A DNA stretch of 64,000 nucleotides from Himantopus leucocephalus (Eukaryota > Chordata > Aves > Charadriiformes > Recurvirostridae): assembly GCA_003993805.1 (NCBI GenBank), contig RSEF01000001.1:68819175-68883174 (forward strand), read 5' to 3'. Positions 12,650-22,400 of the stretch are shown here, piece after piece. Each line of letters starts with the position of its first letter. The stretch's first letter is position 1. The notes under the pieces are model-generated. The model was given only the letters and a program-made list of their open reading frames with translations, ran no database searches and was not told where the DNA came from. The translations under genes and the position numbers were made by a program.

Positions 12650-12900
12650 ATATTCCACATCACAGTGGCTAGTCTTGGAGCTGATCATATTAGGAGGAAA
12701 GAAATTAAAAATTGCAATTGACTCACCAGTAAAAATATGTGAGTGTACCCAGCAAATAAAGTAGATTCCCTCAGCACTTACCTAATAATTTTGCTTTTAA
12801 TTAAACTGTCCATTCCCGCACTGATTTACATTTAAAAAGAAAACATCTGTGTGTATTTCACTGGGAAACCTTCCCCTGGTGTTTACAAAAATATTTTGCT
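12650..12900. promoter_or_regulatory. AT-rich candidate non-coding element (inferred)
   Basis: AT-rich, non-repetitive DNA containing AATTGCAATTGACTCA near 12710 (C/EBP-like and AP-1-like words) and TTTTAATTAAACTGTCC near 12796. The texture fits a regulatory element, but neither conservation nor activity was tested. Confidence 0.2.
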
Positions 12901-15050
12901 TTGCTTAATGGGAAAGATTTGGGACCTGATTCTCGTTAACAACATGCTGCCTTCCAGCTCCTCCGTGAAGGCAAACAGGTATTAAAGGTTGTCACTGAAG
13001 GTGACGTGCTCACCCTGTGTGCTTACAGCCCTTCTTTTCTGGTTAAATTTTTTTTTGTTGTTTGTTTTTTTAATGTACCTTACAGTCTTTTATTAGTACG
13101 ATTTTTAGGCTCAATCTTTCTGAAGAAGAAAATGCAGTGGATGGCCAATGAGCTGAGAAACCTGGGAGCCACGAACCCCCCCAGCTTTCTTTGGGAGACG
13201 GAGGCAGAAATTGCACCTCAGTAGCAGCCATCTCTGGCATCGCCCCTCGCATGCTCTTGGCACAGCTGAGGCCCGGCAGAGGCAGCAGAGAAGAGGAGGT
13301 GATGCCACCATAGTGTTCCTGGCTCTGAGAGACCAAAGGGCACCTCGTGTGCATTTGCGCAGTCCCCCTAAAATGGAACTGGTGCCCAACAACTACGTTT
13401 TAAAACTCGCCTGCCTTCCTTCTTGCACCTTGACCTCCAAAATCTGTATTAACTTTAAAAAAAGAAAAAAGAAAAAGAACCCCAAACTCTCACCATTTCC
13501 AGCAAGAAAGAGTAACTCCTGCTACTCCTGCTACAGTTGGGTATAAGGCTCAGGTTGTTACCAGCAGCCCCCTTAGACACGCCAGTCAAACACCGTGTGC
13601 CTTTCTGGAGAAATGAGTGACATGCCCAAGACTACCAGGATTTGTGTATGTGGGGCAGAAATTCTAACGAGCTCCCTTGAGTGCCATCCCAGCCCTGTAA
13701 AAAAGCTCCCCCTCCCTTCCCTGGCTTAGACTCTGCCATCATCACCTGGGAGCCACGGTGGATGTAGCTGAGGATGCTCCTGACTTGGTGGTACACAATG
13801 TTCCCCGACAAGGCTGGGCGTACCATGTACTTTCAACCAGACTACAGGGGTGTTTATGATAGACCCAAGTATTCAAATGGAGAAATGAAGAATCATAAGA
13901 TGAGACATTAATATGTGTTTCTCCAGCACTGGCTCACCATCCTCTCCTGAGGGAAGTGGCCAAAGAGAAGAAGTAGCCTGTTGGGGTGGGAAAGTCTCTG
14001 TGGATTCAAAATTTTAGTCCTGGGATCTCAGGCATGCATGGAGTGGACCATGACCTCTCCGGCAGAACGGCCTTACCCTGGGGCTGCTGCGGCCATGCTG
14101 CCAGTGTCTGGTTCCCAACGGGTACGGTCACTCCACAGGGGGGCCCTAGGTGACCAAGGGTGTAGCATCCTTGCATGGACGCTCAATTTTGGGGACAATG
14201 GAAACAAAGTGGTAGGCTCAGAGCTGGGCCACCTCTGGAGTGCAACCCTGTCTGTGCACAGCAGTGGGAAAACGCAGTAAGGGGTTTTGGAGCTCCCCGG
14301 CTCCAACCACGTGCCCCAAGTCCCCTCTGTCAGGGAGGCCCCTGTGTGAGTTGAGGAGGAAGGCAAACCCCTGCTCCCTCTGTGTGCCCACGCACCGTGA
14401 GCTTCCTCCGTGTACCGGGTTTTAGCAGCCAATCTGGGCTGAGGTCAGGACCTGTTGGGGCTGGTTTTTGTTTACCAAATGTGCTGGGACCTCATTTGGC
14501 AGCAACATTTAAAAATATGTAAGACCAGAACGGTCCTAGTTGGTGAAAATATCGCCATCGATTTTACTATCTTTGCACACATCATCAGCAGATGAGCATC
14601 TGTAACGTCCTTGGTGTTACTGAACCTGAAAGGCAATCAGGAATTGTCGTCCTGGGCCAGCCAAGTAGTCCATCAAGTTCAGCACCTTGCCCCTAAAAGA
14701 GGCACAATAACCTGTGCTTTGAAGCCAGGGAGCTTTAGCATTTGCGTAAGTATGTCAGCACAGGTTTGGCTGCTCCCGTGTCCCCCTCTGTGCTCCACCC
14801 GCCAGCCACAGGGCCAGGAGGCACCACTTCCATGCCCAGGCCACACAGAGTCCTGCAGACCCCTTTGCTGACCACTTCCTCTTTTCTTCCGGCAAAAGGG
14901 GTGAGGAGTGAGTTTGGTTTATATTTGAAGCTCCTGCATCATGCTAGCTTTGATGGACGTGGAGTTAACGCGGGCCCAAGGGCTCTGGGATAGCTCAAGG
15001 TGAAAGGGAGAGGGAGAAGAACCCATCAGCACGGCCTCACACAGCAGAGG
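12901..15050. other. Intergenic DNA, no gene seen
   Basis: Composition rises gradually in GC. The reading frames on both strands are short and overlapping, and none has a recognisable domain. An oligo-A tract with interruptions lies near 13458-13478. Confidence 0.5.
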
Positions 15051-15057
15051 CTGGTAC

Positions 15058-15120
15058 CACTGCCCCCATTTCACAGCTGAGGAGAGCGACGGTGACGTGG
15101 CTGACCTGGAGCTACGCTGA
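15058..15120 (+). repeat. MIR-like SINE relic, sense
   Basis: The stretch 'CCCCCATTTCACAGCTGAGG' matches the MIR core 'CCCATTTTACAGATGAGGAAACTGAGG'-type sequence. It is followed by diverged sequence in the expected order (GTGACGTGGCTGACC for the 'GTGACTTGCCCAAGG' segment). Only the most conserved part survives. Confidence 0.5.
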
Positions 15121-16340
15121 AGCAAAATGCAATGACACGAAGCAAAGCCGGTTCCTTTAGCAGCCTGCTCCTCCCCTCTGGTTGTGCCCTCTGCTCTTCT
15201 CCGATACTTTTGCACATCTCCTCCATGGCTCTGAAATGGGGGTCCATGGCTGCCGCTCTGATCCAGGGCAAGAAGGCAAGCTGGGATCAGAGGCATCAGT
15301 AGCCTCAGAAAGCAAATAATGCCCTCCATCATACAAGAAGAGAGCAGTGCAGAATGACCACGACCAGAAACGTATTTCAGGAAAATGTGAGGTTGTCGAC
15401 TGAGTGCCTAGAGCGGAACCCTGAGGGTCTCCATGGCTAAATAAAAGAGGGGCAAGAAGCAAGTTCAAATACTGCACCCGCTGCTGTCAGAACAGCTTAT
15501 CCTCCAGCTGTGGCCTGGGCTTCTCCAGTGGTCCAGCCGGAGGCAGCTCCATTTCTTTTTAAGATTTGGTGGTGGTTGGTCTGGGGATCACTTTCAAAAT
15601 GAAGTACGGATGAGACGGCAGCAGGTTTTGCTCCCTCTGCTGTACACAGTCCTCCAGTGCCGTCCCAGTCGACTTTGCGCCCTCAACCACCTCCACCTGC
15701 CCTGCCTGCCACTCCCCGACACATTTAACACGTATCCTCAGCTTCATGTTGTAAACAGAATGCTAATGGGCCATGAGACAGCCCTCCTGTTATTTCAGGC
15801 ATTTTTCAGCAGGGGAAAAAAATCATGCAAAATCCTGAAGATACCTGCCGAACAAGGGGGCCCACAGGAGCCTGGGGATCACGTCCTCCGCAGTGCAGAC
15901 ACGGCCATCCTGCTCCATCAGACGGTCAACACGGGTTGCTCCCTGGCCTGCTTTTATCTGCCAGCATAGGCATCCTCTGAGCACCCCGAAAGTAGGGGCC
16001 AGGCTGATGGGAGCACTTGCTGTCACTGAAATCCCCAAATAAAAGTTACCTCTTGTCTCCTCCTCCTCCTCCTCGAGACATCTGAACAGGAGCAGCCGGC
16101 TGTGGAGCCCCACAACCATCGAATCCCGTGGTGGGAGAGGTCTGGGCTGGCACCAGCAGCAGTGAGAAGCAGCGTTTTTGGGGACCAGCCGTAACAGCGG
16201 GTGCGAAGAAAATACGTCTTCACCAGCCTGGTCCCAGACTGCTCGCCTGTGAGGAGCTCCAGGCAGGCAGATCCAGCCGGGAGTTAATGCAGGATCACAG
16301 CCTGAGAGGTTTCGTTTCCACTTTTGCCAGAGGCTTTGCG
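15121..16340. other. Intergenic DNA, no gene seen
   Basis: Overlapping chance frames on both strands. A short TCC repeat lies at about 16056-16074. No domain, transposon end or RNA gene was recognised. Confidence 0.5.
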
Positions 16341-16412
16341 TGAGTCTCAGCTTCCTTGTCTGTGTAATGGGTACCTGGTGACCGACCTTCCTTTGTAAAG
16401 CCCCTGACAGGC
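16341..16412 (-). repeat. MIR-like SINE relic, antisense
   Basis: 'TCTCAGCTTCCTTGTCTGTG' then 'TAATGGGTACCTGG' follow the antisense MIR core (CTCAGTTTCCTCATCTGTAAAATGGG...). Next comes 'TTTGTAAAGCCCCTGACAGG', corresponding to the antisense 'TGTAAAGCGCTTAG' portion. It is highly diverged, but the order of motifs is right. Confidence 0.6.
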
Positions 16413-16540
16413 AAAGGGGGCTCCGGATAATGTGGCTTCACCTACAGCTTTCCTGTATGCACCGACAAAAATGATGCTGGTCGGGTTGGTGTTCCTACAG
16501 CAAAAGCTCAACCAGAGAGGTGGATCTTTTAAAATAAAAA

Positions 16541-16560
16541 TGATGGGGGGNNGGGGGGGG
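16541..16560. repeat. Poly-G run containing two unresolved bases
   Basis: A G-run in which bases 16551-16552 are N. The true length is probably unresolved. Long G-runs are error-prone in sequencing and can form G-quadruplexes. Confidence 0.85.
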
Positions 16561-17150
16561 AAGTAGTGGCTGTCAATCTCAGTAAGTAAACATTTCTTTG
16601 ATGTGGTTCCTTTTTTTAAAAAAAAAAAACCAAAAACAAAAACACAACCCGAATCCTAAAAGCAACAACGTATGTTTATTTTAAATGCATCCGCTAAATA
16701 TTTACACTGCAAGCAAGCTAAATGAAAAAAAAAAAAAAAGAATAAATTGGAACTTTTGTCAGTGAACCAGATTGTGAAATGCCTTGAGGGAATAGAAGAT
16801 TTATTTGGGGAGAGGGGGAGAGGTAGGAATTTTCCATGCTATTGTAAAACACGAGCTCAAATTATATGATCCCCACAGCCAGTGAATTGCAAAGCTTCAA
16901 TCAGCTGCCTTTTTTATTTTTTTTTTCCCTTCCTCTCTTTTCTATAAAGAGGAGGGGGGGGGGGAAAGACAGAAGTGTTTCACCAACTTCTGTTGACTGT
17001 TCCTTTTTTCTCCTGATTGAAATGTGTTGTTAAACAAGATCCCACATAATCTCAGCAGAGGGTTTCTCTCGCTCGCTCCCTCTCCTTCTGGGAAGCCGCG
17101 ATCAGTGCCATCGGCGCTTGATTATTTGCAAACTCCCTTCGCTTTTTTTT
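16561..17150 (+). promoter_or_regulatory. HIPK2: HIPK2 upstream flank, promoter-proximal DNA
   Basis: AT-rich sequence with several A- and T-runs and a G-run near 16955. From about 17050 it changes to a CT-rich and then CpG-bearing stretch (TCTCTCGCTCGCTCCCTCTCC, AGCCGCGATC) that runs into the assembly gap. The change in composition suggests the promoter or 5' UTR begins at or just inside the gap. No TATA box is evident, which is usual for CpG-island promoters. Assignment to HIPK2 is inferred from strand and position relative to exon 2. Confidence 0.45.
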
Positions 17151-17867
17151 NNNNNNNNNNNNNNNNNNNNNNNNNNNNNNNNNNNNNNNNNNNNNNNNNN
17201 NNNNNNNNNNNNNNNNNNNNNNNNNNNNNNNNNNNNNNNNNNNNNNNNNNNNNNNNNNNNNNNNNNNNNNNNNNNNNNNNNNNNNNNNNNNNNNNNNNNN
17301 NNNNNNNNNNNNNNNNNNNNNNNNNNNNNNNNNNNNNNNNNNNNNNNNNNNNNNNNNNNNNNNNNNNNNNNNNNNNNNNNNNNNNNNNNNNNNNNNNNNN
17401 NNNNNNNNNNNNNNNNNNNNNNNNNNNNNNNNNNNNNNNNNNNNNNNNNNNNNNNNNNNNNNNNNNNNNNNNNNNNNNNNNNNNNNNNNNNNNNNNNNNN
17501 NNNNNNNNNNNNNNNNNNNNNNNNNNNNNNNNNNNNNNNNNNNNNNNNNNNNNNNNNNNNNNNNNNNNNNNNNNNNNNNNNNNNNNNNNNNNNNNNNNNN
17601 NNNNNNNNNNNNNNNNNNNNNNNNNNNNNNNNNNNNNNNNNNNNNNNNNNNNNNNNNNNNNNNNNNNNNNNNNNNNNNNNNNNNNNNNNNNNNNNNNNNN
17701 NNNNNNNNNNNNNNNNNNNNNNNNNNNNNNNNNNNNNNNNNNNNNNNNNNNNNNNNNNNNNNNNNNNNNNNNNNNNNNNNNNNNNNNNNNNNNNNNNNNN
17801 NNNNNNNNNNNNNNNNNNNNNNNNNNNNNNNNNNNNNNNNNNNNNNNNNNNNNNNNNNNNNNNNNNN
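17151..17867. other. Assembly gap, 717 N
   Basis: Unresolved bases lie between a T8 run and a C16 run at the edge of the CpG island. Reading frames that appear to cross it are artefacts of translating N. The missing sequence probably includes part of the HIPK2 promoter and may include coding exon 1. Confidence 0.99.
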
Positions 17868-18805
17868 CCCCCCCCCCCCCCCCTCCGTTCTCCCCCAGCC
17901 CTTCCCCGGTCCCGGGCGCTCGGGCCGCGGCGGGGGGCGGCGGGTGAAGTCCGTGCCGGTGCCGAGCAGAACAATGAGGTGGACGGAGGTTGCCCTGCGC
18001 CTCCGTGTGCGTGCGGTGTGTGGTGTGGTGTGTGTGTCCCTGCCCTGCCGGCCCCTCGCTGCAGTTTTTTTTTCATTTCCAGGACCGGCCACCCCCGCTC
18101 CTTTCGCCGGTTTCCCAAGAGTTCGCCCCCCGCCGGGGCTCTCCTCCGGGGCTGCGGGGAACCCGCCGGTCCGCGGCGGCGGGGGACGGGGCTGCCGGCC
18201 GCCGCCTGTCAGCCCCCCCCCGGCTTCTCCTACAGCCCAGCCCGGGCTGCGGCGACAAGCCCAAGTGCCCTAACTTAGTTCTTTTTTTTTTTTTCGGGTT
18301 AAAAAAGGAAAAAAAAAAAAAAATAGGGGTGGGTGTGTGTGCGTTAGATCGGTGCGTGTTTCAGGGTGGCTGTTAAAAAAAAAAAAACCAATTAAAAAAA
18401 TACATCGGGGTTCATTTAAATGCCCTCGCGATGCGTTTATCCTCCCCCCGTCACCGCTGCCGGCTCGGCGCTGCCCGGGGAGCGTTACATAAAGCGGAGG
18501 GACATCCACCCGCCGGGCGCTTCATCCCGCCCGGGCACCGCTCGGTCCGCGGCGGCGGAGACCCGGGCCGACCGGCGGCGGGCTGGGGGGGGGGTGGTGG
18601 TGGTAGAGGTGTAGACGACTCAGGGGGACACGGTACTTTCCTCCCTATGGCGAGGCCGGTAAAACTTATCTGAGAAGAAAATCGAGCCCGGGCTGCAGCG
18701 CCCGAGAGGAGGGCGCTCGGCGGGCGGTGTAAAGTTACCGGCCCGCCGGGTTATTTCTGGGCAGCCCCGGGCTCGCCGGCGGTGCGGAGTTCGGACCCCG
18801 CGAGA

Positions 18806-18830
18806 GGCAGGCAGGCAGGCAGGCAGGCAG
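18806..18830. repeat. (GGCA)n tetranucleotide repeat
   Basis: About six tandem GGCA units inside the CpG island. Likely polymorphic in length. No evidence of translation. Confidence 0.9.
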
Positions 18831-19263
18831 ACAAAGAGGAGCGTTTTCGGCAGCGGAGGGAGGACGGCCGTCCCTCCCCGCCCTCGCCGCCGCCGGCCAC
18901 CGGGCTGCCGGAGCCCGGGAGCGGTGGCGCCGCCGGGGGGCGCGGAGGGGACGCGGCGGCGGTGGCGGCGGCGGTGGGGCCCTGCGCGGCGGCGGCGGGC
19001 CGGTGCCGGCGGAGGGGGCCGCGGCGGGCCCGGGCTGCCGGTGGGGGCCGGCCCGCCGGCGGCGCCCTCTGCCGGCCGCGCCTCCTCGCCCAGCGGCCTC
19101 GGCCCCCGGGCCCGGGCAGCCCCCGCGTCCGGGCCGCCCCCGGCGCCTCCAACGCCAGCGGGCGGCCGCGGGGGCCTACCGCGGGCGGGGGGAGGCCGCC
19201 GCCGCCTGGCCGCTGACCCCCGTCTCCGGCCGCGGCGGGGGCTCGCAGCCCCGACTCGTACCT

Positions 19264-19316
19264 GCCCGCCCCCCCCCTCGGCGCCCCCCGCCGGGCCGGG
19301 CCTGTCCCCCCCCCCG
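19264..19316 (-). other. C-run cluster, minus-strand G-quadruplex potential
   Basis: The plus strand has runs of about nine, six and ten C with short spacers. The minus strand therefore carries at least four G-tracts close together. This is a standard G-quadruplex configuration within the HIPK2 CpG island. Confidence 0.6.
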
Positions 19317-19662
19317 TCCCCGGCGCGGCCCCGTGCCACCGGCGGGCCGGTGAGGCCTGCCCGGCGTCGCCACCGCCCGCCGCTGAGCCTGCCCAGCCCC
19401 TCCCGAGCGGGCGCCGCCGGCAGGGTGGGTAATGCGGCGATTCCTCTGAAGTTCGCTCCTCGCCGGGCCCGCATCCCCCGGGCGGTGCGGTGCGGTGCGG
19501 TGCCCGGCGCCCCGGCGGCTCCGCAGCGGCCGGGGGCGGGGGAGTGAGGCGGGGGGGCCTGCGGTCAGCCCGGCCGCGCTCCCCTTCCCGGCGCGTCGCA
19601 GCGGGCGGTCGCCGAGCGCCGGCACGGCCGCCTCCCCGGAGCCGAGCCGGGCAGGGCAGGGG

Positions 19663-19692
19663 AGGGGAAGGGAAGGGAAGGGAAGGGAAAGG
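19663..19692. repeat. (GGGAA)n purine repeat
   Basis: Five to six GGGAA-type pentamers in tandem near the 3' edge of the CpG island. A (GGA)n run follows at about 19756-19771. This is a homopurine tract with no coding support. Confidence 0.85.
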
Positions 19693-19830
19693 GAGAGGAG
19701 GAGGCCTCGGCCGCAGCCGGGGCGGGCAGGGCAGGGCGCCGGCTTCCTCCCGGAGAGGAGGAGGAGGAGGAGGCGGCGGCGGTGCCGCACCGAATCGTGC
19801 GGTGGAAGTTTAGCGGTTCCTTAGAGCATC

Positions 19831-22321
19831 CCTAACTTCAGCGGCGCCCGTGCTTCTGCCTGACTGGAAAAAGAGAGCGGACGGGGAAAAAAATGCCCTG
19901 AAAAGGAACCCGAAAAAAAACCCAAATGCCCTGCCACCGGTACCAGAGGGTCCGCGGCCAGGCTCTGCAGCACGCCTCCAGCCTTAAAGTAGGTGCATAT
20001 CCCACATCGCAGGAGCCAGTAGGTAGCGTAAAGGCTGATAGGGATTGTTTTCTCTGTTCTGTGTTGCGGTATGTTTGCGGGTTAAATTGCTGCTGGATGG
20101 CTTCGAGGGAGGCGGAGGAGGGGTTAATGAATGTTTTTCGCCTCCTAGTTGCCATGAGAGGTCCTTAGAATTCCCTGCAATATCGCAGTGCATAGATAAA
20201 AACTTACTTATCGCAGGGGATGCGATTTCCTCCTTGGAAGGAGGCAAGGACTGCGATCCTCCCTTAGGAGCCTCGCGTTACGTGTAAAACCACGCTGGTC
20301 TGTAGACCTCCTCCAGAGCATCAGGTACAGTCAGGCCGCTGAGGAGATCGCAGGAGCCGAGGGGCTGGATCAGCGCTGTAGCCGGCAGTCGCTTCTCTGC
20401 TCCTGCCCTTGACCGAGCAGTCCGTGGTGGCATACCTGCATGCCCACCGCCACCACCGCAAGGCGGGCGAGGGTTGGCGAAACAGTATCTCCACCGTAAG
20501 GACTTCAGAACGTAGGCTCTTTGACAGAAAAGGTGCCTCGGGAGGAAATGTGACACCTCGGAGGCCTTATGAAATGGTTCCAGTAGAAATTTAAGTGAGT
20601 GATAACATAGAGCACATGCACAAAGTCACCCGCGATTCCTGACGTGGAGGTGAGGGCGGCGTGTACCTGTGCTGAGCAGCTGGCTTAAATACTTGTTCTG
20701 GGAAGCAGAACGGTGCCTCACCTGATATTAATAGGCGAGGCATGATAAATAAGTGAATATCTGGTGTGAAATCCTCCCTCCCATGCACTGTGCAAGGAGA
20801 ATTTTTCCATTCGTTTTAAGGAATTCAGAGTTTTTGCTGTCGTCTTCTCCTCTACCGGGTTTTTCTCATTCATTTTTTTCTGAGTGTTGCAGAGCTGAGC
20901 AGCACAACAAAGGACATAGAAACCTACCTACCAAGTAAAATAAAACAGAAATAACACCACCGTGCAATGTTTGACCTGGATTTTAGTTTTGGTTGTGAGC
21001 CACGCAGGGAAAATGTATTTGGCTTCAAAGCGGGCCTCATCAGGTGTAATCCTGCACGGTCTCTGCCCCAGAGTTGGGGCAAGCTAGTGGCCACCGTCCT
21101 GCTCGGCACCGGAGATGCGGCTTCCTCGGGGGTGGCTGTATTGGCTTCAGAGGAGGCGAATGGCTTGAGGCAGGTGGGAATTTGGTTCTTTGTACTCTCC
21201 TCTAGGTGACGTTGCCCTTGCTGTGCAAAAATCAAAAATCGTCGTTGGTGTGCCCGTTGTGTGACATTTCCCCCTGTGCTGAGAGCAGAGCCAGTCTCTG
21301 TGGACCAGGGGAAACCCCATTTTAAGAGGGTTTACTGCTAGACACCACCAGTGCCTGGGCTGTGGGTAGCTTTCTGCCCTGGGCAAGCATCTCCAGCGAT
21401 TTCCTGGGTGCCTCATACCTGGCATCCTTCAGAATTGGGTAAAAAGAGGTGTTTATACGCTTTAACCTTTATTTTCTAAACAGTGATTACCTCTGTTTTG
21501 GTTTTGTTCCTCTTTGCTTTGCTTCTTACTTATTCCTGACAACTTTGTTGCAACTCACAGTGTATTTTTAGCAGCCCTGTCGGTAGTTTTCTATGTGGGT
21601 GGCTTATGGAATTAATCTCGGTAATATTTGTAAATTGCACCTTGCCACCGGTGCCGCTGCTGGAGCTTGGCGCAGGCAGGGACCTGCTTGCACGCCGTCC
21701 TTGTCACACGAGGGGCTGGGAAGCCTGAAACTCTGACGCCGGATGCGTCGCCGATCACATCGTGTTTAACGCCAGGAACAGGCCAGCCCTGCTGGATTTT
21801 GAATGCATCCTCAAATCTTGTTAAAGTGCAAAAAACTTGCTCATTGGAGAGGCGTGCCGCCTCTCCAGTGTGGCGGAGTAAAGGTCTTTACCCCAAAGTT
21901 CGTGCAGGGAGATGATAACTTGGAGGCGCTTCCTGTTTATGAATTAATAACCAGAACTTTAGCTAAGTCAATGCTGGGACCAAAAGCGTAAGTTTTCATT
22001 AGCTCAGGATATGGCTATAGCCAGGATAACAGGAAGCCCCCTCCAGTTATAATTATTGTTCTTATCATGCTGCCGTGTCTAGCGATTAAATGATTTTGAG
22101 ATGTAATGGGTGAAAAATGCTGTTTTATTTTCGGAAGCGGAAAGAGCGCTGCCGGGACTAGGGGCCAGGGCAAGCAGACAAACAACGCCCTTGGACAAAG
22201 AGGCAAGTACAGTTACTTGCCACCATTGGCGCCATGCAGCGTGTTCCTCTGCACGGCTGTAACAGGTGGGGAAAACGCTCTTGGCTTTGGCTGGACCTGG
22301 AAAATTAAGTAATTTTCATTT
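19831..22321 (+). other. HIPK2: HIPK2 intron 1, proximal part, no gene seen
   Basis: GC content falls steadily away from the CpG island. Small plus- and minus-strand frames occur, but none has a recognisable domain. Placement in intron 1 is inferred from the CpG island upstream and exon 2 downstream. Confidence 0.55.
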
Positions 22322-22400
22322 TCCTGTGCCTCAGTTTCCCTGTTTACCCAGTGGTTGCTATTTACCGCCCACTTTCATGTGGTGCTTTGAAACTGCTGAA
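22322..22400 (-). repeat. MIR-like SINE relic, antisense
   Basis: 'CCTGTGCCTCAGTTTCCCTG' is the antisense MIR core signature. It is followed by diverged sequence and 'TGTGGTGCTTTGAAACTGC', in the position expected for the 'AAAGCGCTTTG' part. Confidence 0.6.

Larger units (their letters stand above)
17868..19830 (+). promoter_or_regulatory. HIPK2: CpG island, probable HIPK2 promoter / exon 1 / start of intron 1
   Basis: Nearly 2 kb of extremely GC- and CpG-rich sequence, the only large island in the window, with many GGGCGG/CCGCCC Sp1-type boxes. It lies about 42 kb upstream of HIPK2 exon 2 on the same strand. That layout fits the vertebrate HIPK2 gene, which has a short first coding exon in a CpG island followed by a long first intron. 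The first coding exon of mammalian HIPK2 encodes about seven residues (MAPVYEG across the junction). The few plus-strand ATGs here (near 17973, 18420, 18431, 18646, 19431, 19891 and 19925) are not followed by matching codons. The start codon is therefore probably in the gap, and the exact TSS and donor cannot be placed. The long GC-rich open frames on both strands are composition artefacts. Confidence 0.75.

Noticed and set aside
13600..13640. Possible sense MIR fragment (GAGTGACATGCCCAAG)
   Set aside because: Only one short motif matches. Without neighbouring MIR blocks it may be coincidence.
14630..14720. LINE-like phrase resembling a CR1/L3 3' region
   Set aside because: Resemblance limited to about 40 diverged bases. 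Not enough to call.
17024..18278. Frames of 300-386 codons crossing the gap
   Set aside because: Most of their length is translated N. They carry no coding information.
18620..19790. Long open frames on both strands in the CpG island (284, 207 and 204 codons)
   Set aside because: Stop codons are rare in such GC-rich DNA. The predicted proteins are Pro/Ala/Gly/Arg repeats open in several frames at once, with no domain.
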